Shown here: positions 48,571-58,151 of the stretch, in pieces
How positions within the stretch are numbered: the first letter of the stretch is position 1
How the letters are laid out: each line of letters begins with the position of its first letter
Source of the DNA: an uncultured Dehalococcoidia bacterium
Lineage (GTDB): Bacteria; Chloroflexota; Dehalococcoidia; Lucifugimonadales; UBA3495
Direction: 5' to 3'
Assembly: GCA_958296385.1 (NCBI GenBank)
Contig: OY282494.1
Location: 1,409,416 to 1,473,415, forward strand
Length of the DNA: 64,000 nucleotides
Position numbers and translations under genes: made by a program
Notes under the pieces: generated by a model
What the model was told of the DNA's origin: nothing
Seen by the model: the letters and a program-made list of their open reading frames with translations, nothing else
The model's database searches: none

Positions 48571-49350
48571 ATGACCAGCGGCAGTAACGGTTTGTTTGAC
48601 TTGACCGGGCGGGTGGCTTTGATTACCGGCGGCAACGGCGGGTTGGGATTGGGGATGGCGCTGGGGCTGGCCGAGGCCGGCTGCGACATCGCCATCGGCG
48701 CGCGCAACGCCGAGAAAAACGCCGCCGCCGTGTCCGCTATTGAGGCGGTCGGACGGCGGGCGGTTTCAATTCCGGCGGACGTTACCAGCGATTCGGACAT
48801 TGACGATATGGCGGCCCGGGCGATGGCGCATTTCGGGCGCATTGATATTCTGGTGAACAACGCCGGCGCTACCGTCCGCAAGGCGCCGGAGGATATTACC
48901 GCTGCCGAGTGGGACAACGTGCTGGACGTGAACTTGCGGGCGGCGTTTCTGTCCTGCCGGGCGGTTTATCCGCACTTCAAGGCGCAGGGCGGGGGCAAAA
49001 TCATCAGCATCGGCAGTATGTTCAGCATCTTTGGCGGCGGCGGCAGCGGCGTGCCTTACGCATCCAGCAAGGGCGGCGTGGTGCAGCTGGCCAAGAGCTT
49101 TGCCGTCGCGTGGGCGCCCGACAACATCCAGTCCAACGCCATCCTGCCCGGCTGGTTTATGACCGAGCTGACGCAGGCCATCCCGGAAACGCAGCCGGAA
49201 CGCTACGAGCTAATCAACCGCCGCATCCCGATGGGGCGATGGGGCGCGGCCAGCGAGCTGCAAGGGGCGGCAGTGTTCCTCGCCAGCCGCGCCTCCGACT
49301 ACGTAACCGGCGCCGTGCTGACGGTGGACGGGGGGTATTCCGTAGCGTAA
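48571..49350 (+). CDS. Short-chain dehydrogenase/reductase (FabG-like)
   Basis: A 259-residue classical SDR. TGGNGGLGLG is the cofactor loop, NNAGATVR the adenine-side motif, and Ser in ISIGSMFSIFG with YASSK the catalytic set. LPGWFMTELTQAIPE and the terminal VDGGYSVA close the fold. It probably acts on a hydroxyacyl or sugar-acid substrate; gluconate-5-dehydrogenase-like enzymes are close in pattern. ATG 48571 has GGGAGA about 8 bases upstream. It converges on the formamidase gene with 21 bases between stops. Confidence 0.9.
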   Translation: MTSGSNGLFDLTGRVALITGGNGGLGLGMALGLAEAGCDIAIGARNAEKNAAAVSAIEAVGRRAVSIPADVTSDSDIDDMAARAMAHFGRIDILVNNAGATVRKAPEDITAAEWDNVLDVNLRAAFLSCRAVYPHFKAQGGGKIISIGSMFSIFGGGGSGVPYASSKGGVVQLAKSFAVAWAPDNIQSNAILPGWFMTELTQAIPETQPERYELINRRIPMGRWGAASELQGAAVFLASRASDYVTGAVLTVDGGYSVA

Positions 49351-49360
49351 GCGGGCCCGG

Positions 49361-49380
49361 TTCAGAGCTGATTAGAGCTG
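49361..49380. repeat. 10-bp x2 tandem duplication spanning the formamidase stop
   Basis: ttcagagctg / attagagctg (two differences): the second copy holds the TAA stop on the minus strand, the first repeats it downstream. Confidence 0.8.
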
Positions 49381-50244
49381 CTCCAGCGCCTGTCGGGAGA
49401 GCATCATCTTGACCGGGCTGATGGGGCGAAAGGTACGGGATACGCGGACGTCGCCGGCCAGGCTGCACAGGGTGTAGGCGTCGTAGGGTTCCAGCCCCTT
49501 TTCGGTTATCAGGAAATCCACCATCGCGCGGACGGCCTGTTTCATTGCCGGGCCGAGGTCGTCGCCGTGGGACAGGACGACGTAATGCTCCGGGGTGACG
49601 GCGCGTGGGCCGGACAGGTTCATGCCCTTTTCAACGGTGACGCGGATGTGGGTGTCGGCGGAACATTCGGCGCCGGTGCCGGCGACGGCGCCATCGCCAA
49701 CGACGGCGTGGCAATCGCCCAGGGCCAGCAGGCCGCCGGGGACGAACACCGGCAGATAAAGGACGCTGCCGGCGGTTAGTTCTTTCATATCAATATCGCC
49801 GCCGTAGGGGCCGCTGTCGCTGGCGGTTTCCTGCGGGTAGGTAGGCGTGGTAGCCACCAGCCCCATAGACGGGTTCAGGGGCAGACGCACGCCGCTGGGC
49901 AGCACCAGTTCGCCGCCGTCCAAAGTCATTACCGTCGGGTAGCCCTCGGTGAACTCAGCCTCCAGAAAGCCGCGCCCCGGCATCACCATGTGGGCCGGCC
50001 GCTCCTTGGGAGTAATGCTGACAAACTCCACGCGCAACGCATCGCCCGGCTCGGCGCCGTTAACATGGATAGGGCCTGTAGCCGGGCCTTTCAGCGACTT
50101 CTCCTGCAACACGCCGGGGTCGCGGATACCCTCAAAAGCATCCCAGGTTTCCACCATCAAGTCATCGCCGTCGTTGATGGTGATGGCCGGTTCGTTGTCG
50201 GGATGCAGGACGTAAATGCGCTTATCACGGGACAGGGTTTGCAT
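49372..50244 (-). CDS. Acetamidase/formamidase family protein
   Basis: A 290-residue amidohydrolase of the FmdA/AmdA family, which releases ammonia from formamide or short amides. Landmarks are PATGPIHVNGAEPGDALRVEF, GDIDMKELTAGSVLYLPVFVPGGLLALGD near residues 155-185, and CHAVVGDGAVAGTGAE with metal-ligand His and Asp. ATG 50244 is used. Its substrate range is unknown. The gene ends 21 bases from the convergent SDR stop, and its own stop region is tandemly duplicated. Confidence 0.9.
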   Translation of the reverse strand: MQTLSRDKRIYVLHPDNEPAITINDGDDLMVETWDAFEGIRDPGVLQEKSLKGPATGPIHVNGAEPGDALRVEFVSITPKERPAHMVMPGRGFLEAEFTEGYPTVMTLDGGELVLPSGVRLPLNPSMGLVATTPTYPQETASDSGPYGGDIDMKELTAGSVLYLPVFVPGGLLALGDCHAVVGDGAVAGTGAECSADTHIRVTVEKGMNLSGPRAVTPEHYVVLSHGDDLGPAMKQAVRAMVDFLITEKGLEPYDAYTLCSLAGDVRVSRTFRPISPVKMMLSRQALEQL

Positions 50245-50307
50245 CGGTTAATCTCCTGATATGCGGATGACTTATTTTAAACCACCAATGGGGATTGGGG
50301 AGGGCAA

Positions 50308-51039
50308 TCAGAGTGGCAGCTGCGCTTGCGTTACGCTTACGGCTGGGGTTGCCGTCGGGTCTAAATCCACTACGTTGACGGCTACCTGGCCGCGTTCGGT
50401 GGCGGCGCCCATTGGGGAGCCGGAGTAGTAGGCGGTTACGCGGCCCTGGCTTACGTTCTCAAAGCGCTCCCAGTGGCCCAGGGCGAGGTAGTCGCAGGGG
50501 GCGGCGGCGACTTGTTGGCCGTAGATGGGGGAGGAGCGTTCCTCGGTGTCGTCGGGGAAGTGGAAGTGGCCGTGGGCCATGGCCACCCGCCAGTGGCCGT
50601 TGCGTTCCGGGGGCATACCGGCCAGCGGGCGAAACGACGGCGTGTGATTGTCCATCGCCCGGCCCCAGACGTCCAGCGTCAACGCGTTAAAGGCGATGGT
50701 TTCGCCCGTCGTTTTGCTGATGACGTGCAGGTTGGGCGGGGCGTTTTCAAAGGGCGCGCGGCGGTACAGGGTAGCGGCGTCGTAAAGGTCGTGGTTGCCG
50801 GGCAGGATGATGGCGGGCACGGCGGCGCGGGCCATCTCGCCGACGAAAAACTCCAGGGTGCTGTCCGGGATGCGGGCGTTGTCAAAGACGTCGCCGGCGA
50901 TGAGCAGGGCGTCGGCGTCCAGGGTGCGTATGCCGTTGACGACGGCCGACAGGGCGCGCGCGGCGGCGGCGGGGTTCCAGTCATCGCCCAGATGGGTGTC
51001 CGAGGTGTGTAGCAGCCGGATTTTGCGTCGCTGATTCAA
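50308..51039 (-). CDS. SbcD-like metallophosphoesterase
   Basis: A 243-residue calcineurin-type phosphoesterase. HTSDTHLGDDWN, AGDVFDNARI, LPGNHDLYD and MAHGHFHF supply the metal set, resembling SbcD/YkuE-type nucleases. The last motif is GHWER rather than GHxH, so one terminal ligand differs. No SbcC-like ATPase is adjacent and there is no C-terminal extension, so it is a stand-alone enzyme rather than a complete SbcD. ATG 51039 overlaps no other gene and lies 24 bases after hflX. Confidence 0.85.
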   Translation of the reverse strand: MNQRRKIRLLHTSDTHLGDDWNPAAAARALSAVVNGIRTLDADALLIAGDVFDNARIPDSTLEFFVGEMARAAVPAIILPGNHDLYDAATLYRRAPFENAPPNLHVISKTTGETIAFNALTLDVWGRAMDNHTPSFRPLAGMPPERNGHWRVAMAHGHFHFPDDTEERSSPIYGQQVAAAPCDYLALGHWERFENVSQGRVTAYYSGSPMGAATERGQVAVNVVDLDPTATPAVSVTQAQLPL

Positions 51040-51063
51040 GGCGTTTCTCCGGAGGTAATCGGG

Positions 51064-52251
51064 TTAGACGGCGGCGGTGTCGGCGGCCGGCAGCCCTTTG
51101 CCGACGTGTTCCTGCACCGCCGCCAGCAAGGGGTCAAGGTTCCAGCCCTTGATGGCCGAAACGAATACCCGCCCGCCAACGGCCGGGGAGTCGGCGGCTT
51201 CCAGATCGGGCAGGGCGGCCAGCGCGTCGGCGGTGATGCTGGCCGGGTCGTCGGTGAGCAAGTCCATCTTGTTGATGACCAGCAATCTGGGCTTGCCGCC
51301 GAGCTCCAGGTCGGCCAGGGTTTGCTCGACGACTTCCGCCTGCTCCGGGGCTTTGGGGTGGGTTATATCGATGACGTGGAGCAGCAGGTCGGCTTCGTGC
51401 AGTTCCTCCAGGGTAGCGCGGAACGCGGCCACTACCATTGGCGATAGTTTCTGGATGAATCCCACCGTGTCGCTGAGCAGCAGTTCGCCGCCGTTGGGCA
51501 AGTTGATGCGGCGGGTTACCGGGTCCAGGGTGTTGAACAGGCGGTCCTCCGCGGGGACGCCGGCGTTGCTGAGGGCGTTGAACAGGGTGCTTTTGCCGGC
51601 GTTAGTGTAGCCCACCAGGGTGGCCATAGGCACGGCGGCGCGGCGGCGGCGTTCCATGTACTGGCTGCGGCGCTGGCGCACTTTGTCCAGCTCCTCCTGG
51701 ATTTTCTGGATGCGGCGGCGCACCAGCCGGCGGTCGGTTTCCAGCTGCGTTTCGCCGGGGCCGCGGGTGCCGATGCCGCCGCCCAATCGTTCCAGGTGCG
51801 ACCACTGGCCCACCAGCCGGGGCAGCAGGTATTGATGCTGGGCCAGCTCAACCTGCAACTGCCCCTCGCGGGTGCGGGCGTGCCGTCCGAACACGTCCAG
51901 AATCAGGGCGGTGCGGTCAATTACCTTGACTTGCAGCGCCGTTTCCAGGTTGCGCTGCTGGGTGGGGGTAAGTTCGTCATCGCAGATAACGACGTCGGGG
52001 CGTTCCTCGGACAGCAGCTCTTGCAGTTCCTGCAACTTGCCCTTGCCCACGTAGGTGGGGGTGATGCGTTCGGCTTTCTGCTGGATGACGCTGACCACTT
52101 CGGCGCCGGCGGAGCGGGTCAGGTAGTCCAGCTCGACCAGCGAATCCTCCAGGCCCCACAGGTTATCGCCGCGCTTTTTGACTTCGGCGGCGACCAGCAC
52201 GGCCCGCTCAGTTTGCGGGCCGGTGGGCCGGGGTTGACGGGATTTTGGCAT
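51064..52251 (-). CDS. hflX: Ribosome-splitting GTPase HflX
   Basis: A 395-residue GTPase that binds the 50S subunit and splits stalled ribosomes. The N-terminal HflX domain shows ERITPTYVGKGKLQEL and the coiled RGPGETQLETDRRLVRRRI. The G domain has G1 GYTNAGKSTLFN, G3 DTVGFIQKL and G4 NKMD. ATG 52251 is the only start that fits the family; the long open frame before it has no similarity. It is part of the minus-strand housekeeping string, 35 bases after dapL. Confidence 0.96.
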   Translation of the reverse strand: MPKSRQPRPTGPQTERAVLVAAEVKKRGDNLWGLEDSLVELDYLTRSAGAEVVSVIQQKAERITPTYVGKGKLQELQELLSEERPDVVICDDELTPTQQRNLETALQVKVIDRTALILDVFGRHARTREGQLQVELAQHQYLLPRLVGQWSHLERLGGGIGTRGPGETQLETDRRLVRRRIQKIQEELDKVRQRRSQYMERRRRAAVPMATLVGYTNAGKSTLFNALSNAGVPAEDRLFNTLDPVTRRINLPNGGELLLSDTVGFIQKLSPMVVAAFRATLEELHEADLLLHVIDITHPKAPEQAEVVEQTLADLELGGKPRLLVINKMDLLTDDPASITADALAALPDLEAADSPAVGGRVFVSAIKGWNLDPLLAAVQEHVGKGLPAADTAAV

Positions 52252-52286
52252 TGACCGGGTTGCTCTCCAAATCAGGGCGGGCCGGG

Positions 52287-53465
52287 TTAAGACCGGGGGG
52301 AGGGAATCGTCCAGCTTTCCAGACGCTGGCAGCCGGTTTCCACCCGCTCGTCGGGGGTAGTTAGCGACAGGCGGATGTACCCCTCTCCGTACTGGCCGTA
52401 GGATGAGCCGGGGGTAACTACGATGTCGGTTTCCTCCAGCAGGCGGGCGGCGAACTCGGCGGAGGTAAAGCCCGCCGGCACCGGCGCCCACACGTACAGG
52501 CTGGCCCGGGGCACGTCCACCGGCAGGCCCATGCGGGTTAGCGCCTGGATGACCCGGTCGCGCCGCCAGGTGTAAGTCGTTACGTTGTCGTCAATGCAGT
52601 CTTGGGGGCCGGTGAGGGCGGCGATGGACATTTCCTGAATGGCCTGGGGGATGCCGGAGTCCAGGTTGGCCTTGATTTGGAACAGGGCCTTAATCATGTC
52701 GGCGTTGCCCACCGCCATGCCCATCCGCCAGCCGGTCATGTTGTAGGTTTTGGACAGGGAGTGAAACTCCAGGCTGATGTCTTTGGCGCCGTCAATCTGC
52801 ATGATGCTGCCGGCGCGGTAGCCGTCGTAGCCGACTTCGGAATAGGCGGCGTCGTGGAGCATGGCGATGTCGTGTTCACGGCAGTAGCGCAGGGCCGTGT
52901 CCAAATCCTCTTGCGAGGCAACGGCGCTGGTGGGGTTGTTGGGGTAGTTCAGCCACATCACTTTGGCGGCGCGGGCGATGTCGTCGGGAATGGCGTCGTA
53001 TTCGGGCAGCCAGCCGTTGCGATGATGCAGCGGCATCACGTGGCTTGCGGCGCCGGCGAACATCGTGCCGACGGCATAGACGGGATAGGCCGGGTCGGGA
53101 ACCAGGGCAACATCGCCGGGGTCAAGGAAACAAAAGGCGGCGTGGCCGATGCCCTCTTTGGCGCCAATCAGGGGCAGCACTTCGGTATCGGGGTCAAGGT
53201 CAACGTCAAACCGCTGCCGGTACCAGTGGGCGATGGCCCGGCGCATCTCCGGCAGCCCGTCGGTCTCCGGGTAGCGGTGATTGGGCGGGTCTTGCGAGGC
53301 GGTAAGCAGCCGGTCGATGATGGGCTCCGGCGTGGGAATGTCGGGGTCGCCGATGCCAAAAGTAACCACGTCGGCCCCGGCGGCGCGCTTCTCGGCGATG
53401 ATGCGGGAAATCTCCACAAAAGGATAGGGGGACAGCTTGCCGAGGCGGTTTGAGAAAGTGGGCAT
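52287..53465 (-). CDS. dapL: LL-diaminopimelate aminotransferase-like
   Basis: A 392-residue PLP-dependent class I/II aminotransferase. Residues 1-40 (SNRLGKLSPYPFVEI..VVTFGIGDPDIPTP), the N-x-P-N-N-P segment NYPNNPTSAVAS and the PLP-lysine motif SLSKTYNMTGWRMG fit LL-DAP aminotransferases. Those enzymes convert tetrahydrodipicolinate directly to LL-diaminopimelate. dapF lies two genes upstream, supporting lysine and cell-wall DAP synthesis by this route. Related alanine/aspartate aminotransferases share the fold, so substrate is likely but not certain. ATG 53465. Confidence 0.85.
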   Translation of the reverse strand: MPTFSNRLGKLSPYPFVEISRIIAEKRAAGADVVTFGIGDPDIPTPEPIIDRLLTASQDPPNHRYPETDGLPEMRRAIAHWYRQRFDVDLDPDTEVLPLIGAKEGIGHAAFCFLDPGDVALVPDPAYPVYAVGTMFAGAASHVMPLHHRNGWLPEYDAIPDDIARAAKVMWLNYPNNPTSAVASQEDLDTALRYCREHDIAMLHDAAYSEVGYDGYRAGSIMQIDGAKDISLEFHSLSKTYNMTGWRMGMAVGNADMIKALFQIKANLDSGIPQAIQEMSIAALTGPQDCIDDNVTTYTWRRDRVIQALTRMGLPVDVPRASLYVWAPVPAGFTSAEFAARLLEETDIVVTPGSSYGQYGEGYIRLSLTTPDERVETGCQRLESWTIPSPRS

Positions 53466-53499
53466 TGTCGCGTTGCTCCTGGGGGCGGTTGAAAGGAAT

Positions 53500-54186
53500 C
53501 TAGACGGCGACGGTTTCCGGCTGGTAAGCCAGGCCGCGCTCGAGGGTTAGCCAGTTGTATTCGTCGATGAACTTGGCCAGGCTGAAAGGCGGGTTGACGC
53601 CGCACTGTTCGGACAGCCGGCCGGCGGGGTCGGCGATGCCATGTTCGCTGCGGGCGTCGGCGGCGATGGTGAAGGCGGCCATGCGCATTACGCTGAGGAA
53701 CTGGCCGTAGGTGGCGCCGCTGGCCGGGTCGTTGGGGAAGTAGGCCGCTTTGATGCCGCCGCTCCACGACACGAACAGCTGCGGGTTCAGGGCGGTCAGG
53801 ATTGCGGACGCCGCCGTTGGCCCGATGCCGCTGGCGTCCGTCAGGCCGTCAAAAGCGCTTTCAATCGCGCCCAGCGTGGAGCAGCGCAGGTCGTCAAACT
53901 CCAGGGCCGATGCCGCCAGCGGCGCCAGCTGCGGGGCGATTGCGCCCACGGCGGCGGCGATGCCGTCGGCCTTGCCCTGCGGGATGCGGCAGCCCCACTG
54001 ATTAACGTACTTGACCAGGGCCGGCCAGTCGGCTTGCGCCGTGCCATGCAGCAGCGCCTGACTGAAACCGGGGGCGCGGACGGCAATGCCGAGGCCGTCG
54101 TCGGCCAGTTCCCGAAAGGCTTGCGCTGACCATCGGATATGGCCGTAGGTGTTGGGGCCGGATACAAAGTTGCTCATTTGTCCCAT
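53500..54186 (-). CDS. Helix-hairpin-helix-like protein of unknown function
   Basis: A 228-residue protein not firmly recognised. The middle carries a DNA-glycosylase-like helix-hairpin-helix string, DASGIGPTAASAILTALNPQLF, followed by an aromatic segment SWSGGIKAAYF. That resembles HhH-GPD repair proteins or predicted DNA-modification-associated proteins, but no catalytic Lys/Asp pair is certain. Several ATGs cluster at 54192, 54186 and 54177 because of a 15-bp duplication over the dapF stop. 54186 is used. It lies between dapF and dapL, suggesting co-transcription without pathway relation. Confidence 0.6.
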   Translation of the reverse strand: MGQMSNFVSGPNTYGHIRWSAQAFRELADDGLGIAVRAPGFSQALLHGTAQADWPALVKYVNQWGCRIPQGKADGIAAAVGAIAPQLAPLAASALEFDDLRCSTLGAIESAFDGLTDASGIGPTAASAILTALNPQLFVSWSGGIKAAYFPNDPASGATYGQFLSVMRMAAFTIAADARSEHGIADPAGRLSEQCGVNPPFSLAKFIDEYNWLTLERGLAYQPETVAV

Positions 54187-54201
54187 GCTCATTCGTCCCA
54201 T
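54172..54201. repeat. 15-bp x2 tandem duplication at the dapF stop/next start
   Basis: gctcatt(t/c)gtcccat occurs twice with one mismatch. The copy at 54187-54201 contains the dapF stop; the copy at 54172-54186 provides the ATG starts of the following gene. Confidence 0.95.
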
Positions 54202-55046
54202 ACTCCGGTAAAAACTTCGGCGGCGGGGCCTTCCAGATAGACTTCGCCGGCGCCGTCCCAATCGATGGTAAGGGCGCCGCCGGGGAGGTTGACGGTTACG
54301 CGGTCGCCGGTGTGGCCCAGCAGTCGGGAGGCCACGCCGACGGCGCAGGCGCCCGTGCCGCAGGCCATGGTCTCGCCGGAACCGCGCTCCCACACGCGGG
54401 CGTCCAGGTTGCCGTCGTCGCGCACGTTCACAATCTCAAAGTTCACCCGGCGGGGAAAGATGGGATGGCGTTCCACCAGCGGGCCGATGTTGTGCAGGGG
54501 GAACTGCTCAACGGGCTGGTCAATAAAGGTTACGGCGTGGGGGTTGCCCATTGAAACAAAGGTCATCGCCAGGCGAAAATCGCCGGGTTGCAGCGTGTAG
54601 TTGACGATGGGGCCGGCGCGGCGGCTGATGGCGGGGTCAAGGTCAACGGGAATGTCCTGCGGCCGGAAACGGGGTTCGCCCATGCTGACGCGGGCCGAAT
54701 CTACGGCGGCCCCGGCGAAATGCGGCACGACGGTGCGGACGCCGGCCAGCGTGTCAATGGTGACGCTGCCGGCCGAGGACGGCACGATGCCGCGCTCAAT
54801 GGCGTACTTGGCGAAACAGCGGATGCCGTTGCCGCACATCTCGCCCTCGGAACCGTCGGCGTTGAACATCCGCATCTGCAAGTCGGCAACGTCAGAGTCC
54901 ATCACCAGAATCAGGCCGTCGCTGCCCACGCCGAAATGCCGGTTGGAGATGGCGCGGGATAAAGACGCCCAATCCCGTTCGGGCAAACGCCGGGCGTCAA
55001 CGTACACGTAATCGTTGCCGGCGCCGTGCATCTTGGTGAACTCCAT
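54189..55046 (-). CDS. dapF: Diaminopimelate epimerase
   Basis: Epimerises LL- to meso-diaminopimelate for lysine and peptidoglycan. The 285 residues carry both catalytic cysteines: MCGNGIRCFAKYA (about residue 73) and ACGTGACAVGVA (about 220). KMHGAGNDYVYVD opens the fold. ATG 55046 has GAGGGGG about 10 bases upstream and matches the family start; the extra frame upstream is not similar. Its stop is embedded in a tandem duplication giving the next gene's start. Together with dapL it points to the aminotransferase variant of the DAP pathway. Confidence 0.96.
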   Translation of the reverse strand: MEFTKMHGAGNDYVYVDARRLPERDWASLSRAISNRHFGVGSDGLILVMDSDVADLQMRMFNADGSEGEMCGNGIRCFAKYAIERGIVPSSAGSVTIDTLAGVRTVVPHFAGAAVDSARVSMGEPRFRPQDIPVDLDPAISRRAGPIVNYTLQPGDFRLAMTFVSMGNPHAVTFIDQPVEQFPLHNIGPLVERHPIFPRRVNFEIVNVRDDGNLDARVWERGSGETMACGTGACAVGVASRLLGHTGDRVTVNLPGGALTIDWDGAGEVYLEGPAAEVFTGVWDE

Positions 55047-55068
55047 AACTGCAACCCCCTCGGGCAGG

Positions 55069-56043
55069 TCAGCCGCCTCCCGAATCTGGCGCAATTGTAT
55101 CACACGGCAGACGGGATTCCAGGAACCGCCGGATTAGGGCGTCGGCCGGCGCAATGGGTTCGGCGTCGGCCGCGTCCAGCCAGCGGATGCGCGCGTCGGC
55201 GGGCTTGAACCAGTTGTACTGGCGGCGCACCAGCCGGTGGGTTTGCGTCTTGGTGCGGGCAATCGCATCGTCCAGCGACAGTTCGCCGGCCAGATGCTGG
55301 CCCAGCTGCGTGTAGCCAACGCCGGACAGCGGCCCGGCGCCGAGAACGTAGCCTTGATTGGAAAGGCGGCGGGCCTCGTCCAGAAATCCGTCGGCCATCA
55401 TCCGGTCAACGCGCCGGTCAATGCGGCAGTACAGGCGGGGGCGGTCGGCGGTCAATCCGATTAGCAGCGCGTCATACGGCGGCGCATCCGACTTGCGGGC
55501 CGCCGGAACCGGGGCGGCGTCGCTCTGCCGATGGATTTCCAGCGCGCGGATGATACGCCGGACATTCTGCGGGCCGATGGCGTTGGCCCGGACGGGGTCG
55601 ATGGCGTTCAGTTCGTGCCACAGCGCAAGGCTGCCCTCAATCCGGGCGCGCTGCTCGGCGGCGTTCCGAAAGGCGGCGTCGGGTAGGATGGCAGGGACGT
55701 TCCAGCCCTCCAGCAGCGCCCAGACGTACTGGCCGGTGCCGCCGCAGAGGATGGGCAGCCGGCCGCGCGCCGCAATATCGGCGATGGCCGCCTGCGCCAG
55801 CGGCAGAAACTCGCCCACGCTGAACGGCTCATCCGGCGGGCGCACGTCAATCAGATGATGACGGGCGGCGGCCTGCTCCGCCGGCGTGGGCTTGGCGGTG
55901 CCAACGTCCATACCGGCATAAACCTGCCGGCTGTCCGCGTTGACAATCTCGCCGTTGAACCGCCGGGCCAGATTGACGGCCAGGGCAGTTTTGCCAACGG
56001 CGGTAGGCCCCACCACGGCAACCAGTCGGATGGGCGCCGACAT
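55069..56043 (-). CDS. miaA: tRNA dimethylallyltransferase
   Basis: Transfers a dimethylallyl group to N6 of A37 in tRNAs reading codons starting with U. The 324 residues show the P-loop GPTAVGKTALA, DSRQVYAGMDVGTAKP, HHLIDVRPPDE, PILCGGTGQYVWALL and the C-terminal TKTQTHRLVRRQYNWF. ATG 56043 is the family start. It follows tpiA by 22 bases and precedes dapF by 22 bases, in the same minus-strand string. Confidence 0.96.
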   Translation of the reverse strand: MSAPIRLVAVVGPTAVGKTALAVNLARRFNGEIVNADSRQVYAGMDVGTAKPTPAEQAAARHHLIDVRPPDEPFSVGEFLPLAQAAIADIAARGRLPILCGGTGQYVWALLEGWNVPAILPDAAFRNAAEQRARIEGSLALWHELNAIDPVRANAIGPQNVRRIIRALEIHRQSDAAPVPAARKSDAPPYDALLIGLTADRPRLYCRIDRRVDRMMADGFLDEARRLSNQGYVLGAGPLSGVGYTQLGQHLAGELSLDDAIARTKTQTHRLVRRQYNWFKPADARIRWLDAADAEPIAPADALIRRFLESRLPCDTIAPDSGGG

Positions 56044-56065
56044 CAGGTTCAAGCCGTGCCAGAGG

Positions 56066-56839
<774 letters not shown>

Positions 56840-56876
56840 CGCACACATCCGTTAGGTCGGTGTCGTCATGTTTATG

Positions 56877-56912
56877 TCGTCGCCAGGGCCGTCGCCAGGG
56901 TCGTCGCTAGGG
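56877..56912. repeat. 12-bp x3 tandem repeat spanning the apgM stop
   Basis: (t/c)cgtcgc(c/t)aggg units occur three times. The last, 56901-56912, contains the TAG stop of apgM on the minus strand, and two copies follow downstream. Confidence 0.95.
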
Positions 56913-58112
56913 GCCGTACTTGCCGAGTTTGCCGGCGTGGGAAAGGGCCAGCAGCATTATGGTTTGGGCGGGGATGCGGCCCAGGGCGCCTTGCCCGCAG
57001 GCCCGCTCGCTGAACCCGTCCACGCCCTCGCCGATGGTGTAGCGGGAGTGCAGCAGGAACGGCACCGGGTGCCAGCTGTGGGCGGCCATTATCGCCGGCG
57101 TGGCGTGGTCGCCGGCAACCATCAGCACGTCGGGTTGCAGGGCCAGGATGCTGGGGATGTGGGCGTCCAGCTCCTCTAAGGTTTGCACTTTGCCGTCAAA
57201 ATCGCCATCCTCGCCGGCGGCGTCGGCGGGCTTGTAATGGATGAAAAAGAAATCGTGGCCGTGCCAGTTGTCGCGGAGGGTGTTGACTTCATCGCCGAAA
57301 GTTTTGCCGGTGGGGATGACCTGCATATTGGCGACGGAGGCCAGCCCGCGATACATGGGATAGGCGGCGATGGCGGCGGGGTTGAGGTGATAGACCTGGC
57401 CAAAGTCGGGCAGATTGGGCAGCTGCGCCCAGCCCCGCAGCAGCACCATGTTGGCCGGCTCGTCCTCCGCCAGCAGCCGGCCGGCTTCGTCAACGAACTG
57501 CTGCACGATGGCGGCGGTGCGCTCGGCTTCCGGAGACAGGGCGCGGACGAGACGGGGGGCCATACCCTCGCGCTGCGGGTCGGTTTCCTCGAGCAGTTCC
57601 GACAGGCCCGTGCCGCGCAAGCGGAGTACAAAGCGATAGTCCTGCACGGGAAAGACGTCCAGCCGGACGCCGGGAATCTCAATGCGGTTCAGGCGTTCGC
57701 AGATGGGGGCGCTCAGTTCGGTGGGGATGCGGCCGGCGCGCCGGTCGGTGAGGAGGCCGTCGTCGTCAACGGCGCAAAAATTGCCCCGTGCGGCAACGTC
57801 GCCGGGCAGCAGTTCTACGTCGATGCCCAGGGCTTCCAGCGCGCCCCGGCCGATGAGGTATTTCAGGGGGTCGTAGCCAAAGAGGGCCAGATGGCCCGGC
57901 CCGCTGCCGGGCGCAACGCCGACTTCAACGGGGGTGGTGAGGCCGCAGGCGCTGCGCCGGGCCAGGGCGTCCAGGTTGGGGATGCGGGCCGTTTCCAGTT
58001 CGGACCGGCGCGTCTCCGGGTGGGCCAGCCCGCCCAGCCCGTCGGCCACCAGCAGCACAATCTTGGACGGCGTGGCGGCGATGCTGTCGTGTATCTGGGT
58101 CAAGTCAATCAT
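56907..58112 (-). CDS. apgM: Cofactor-independent phosphoglycerate mutase, archaeal type
   Basis: Interconverts 3- and 2-phosphoglycerate without 2,3-BPG. The 401 residues resemble ApgM enzymes. The metal site begins LLVADGLGGLAHP, the phosphoserine loop is GSGPGHLALFGYDP, and GRGALEALGIDV and HYKPADAAGEDGD follow. The C-terminal alkaline-phosphatase-like part shows VAGDHATPAIMAAHSWHPVPFLL. ATG 58112 is used, 36 bases after pgk across a TGA-rich hexamer repeat. The cluster order is pgk, apgM, tpiA. Confidence 0.94.
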   Translation of the reverse strand: MIDLTQIHDSIAATPSKIVLLVADGLGGLAHPETRRSELETARIPNLDALARRSACGLTTPVEVGVAPGSGPGHLALFGYDPLKYLIGRGALEALGIDVELLPGDVAARGNFCAVDDDGLLTDRRAGRIPTELSAPICERLNRIEIPGVRLDVFPVQDYRFVLRLRGTGLSELLEETDPQREGMAPRLVRALSPEAERTAAIVQQFVDEAGRLLAEDEPANMVLLRGWAQLPNLPDFGQVYHLNPAAIAAYPMYRGLASVANMQVIPTGKTFGDEVNTLRDNWHGHDFFFIHYKPADAAGEDGDFDGKVQTLEELDAHIPSILALQPDVLMVAGDHATPAIMAAHSWHPVPFLLHSRYTIGEGVDGFSERACGQGALGRIPAQTIMLLALSHAGKLGKYGP

Positions 58113-58118
58113 ATTTGC

Positions 58119-58151
58119 TCCGTATCAGAGTCATAGTCAGAGTCAGGGTCA
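58119..58151. repeat. Hexamer repeat giving tandem in-frame stops after pgk
   Basis: On the minus strand TGACCC TGACTC TGACTA TGACTC TGA: the pgk stop is followed by four more in-frame TGA codons at 6-base spacing. Confidence 0.9.
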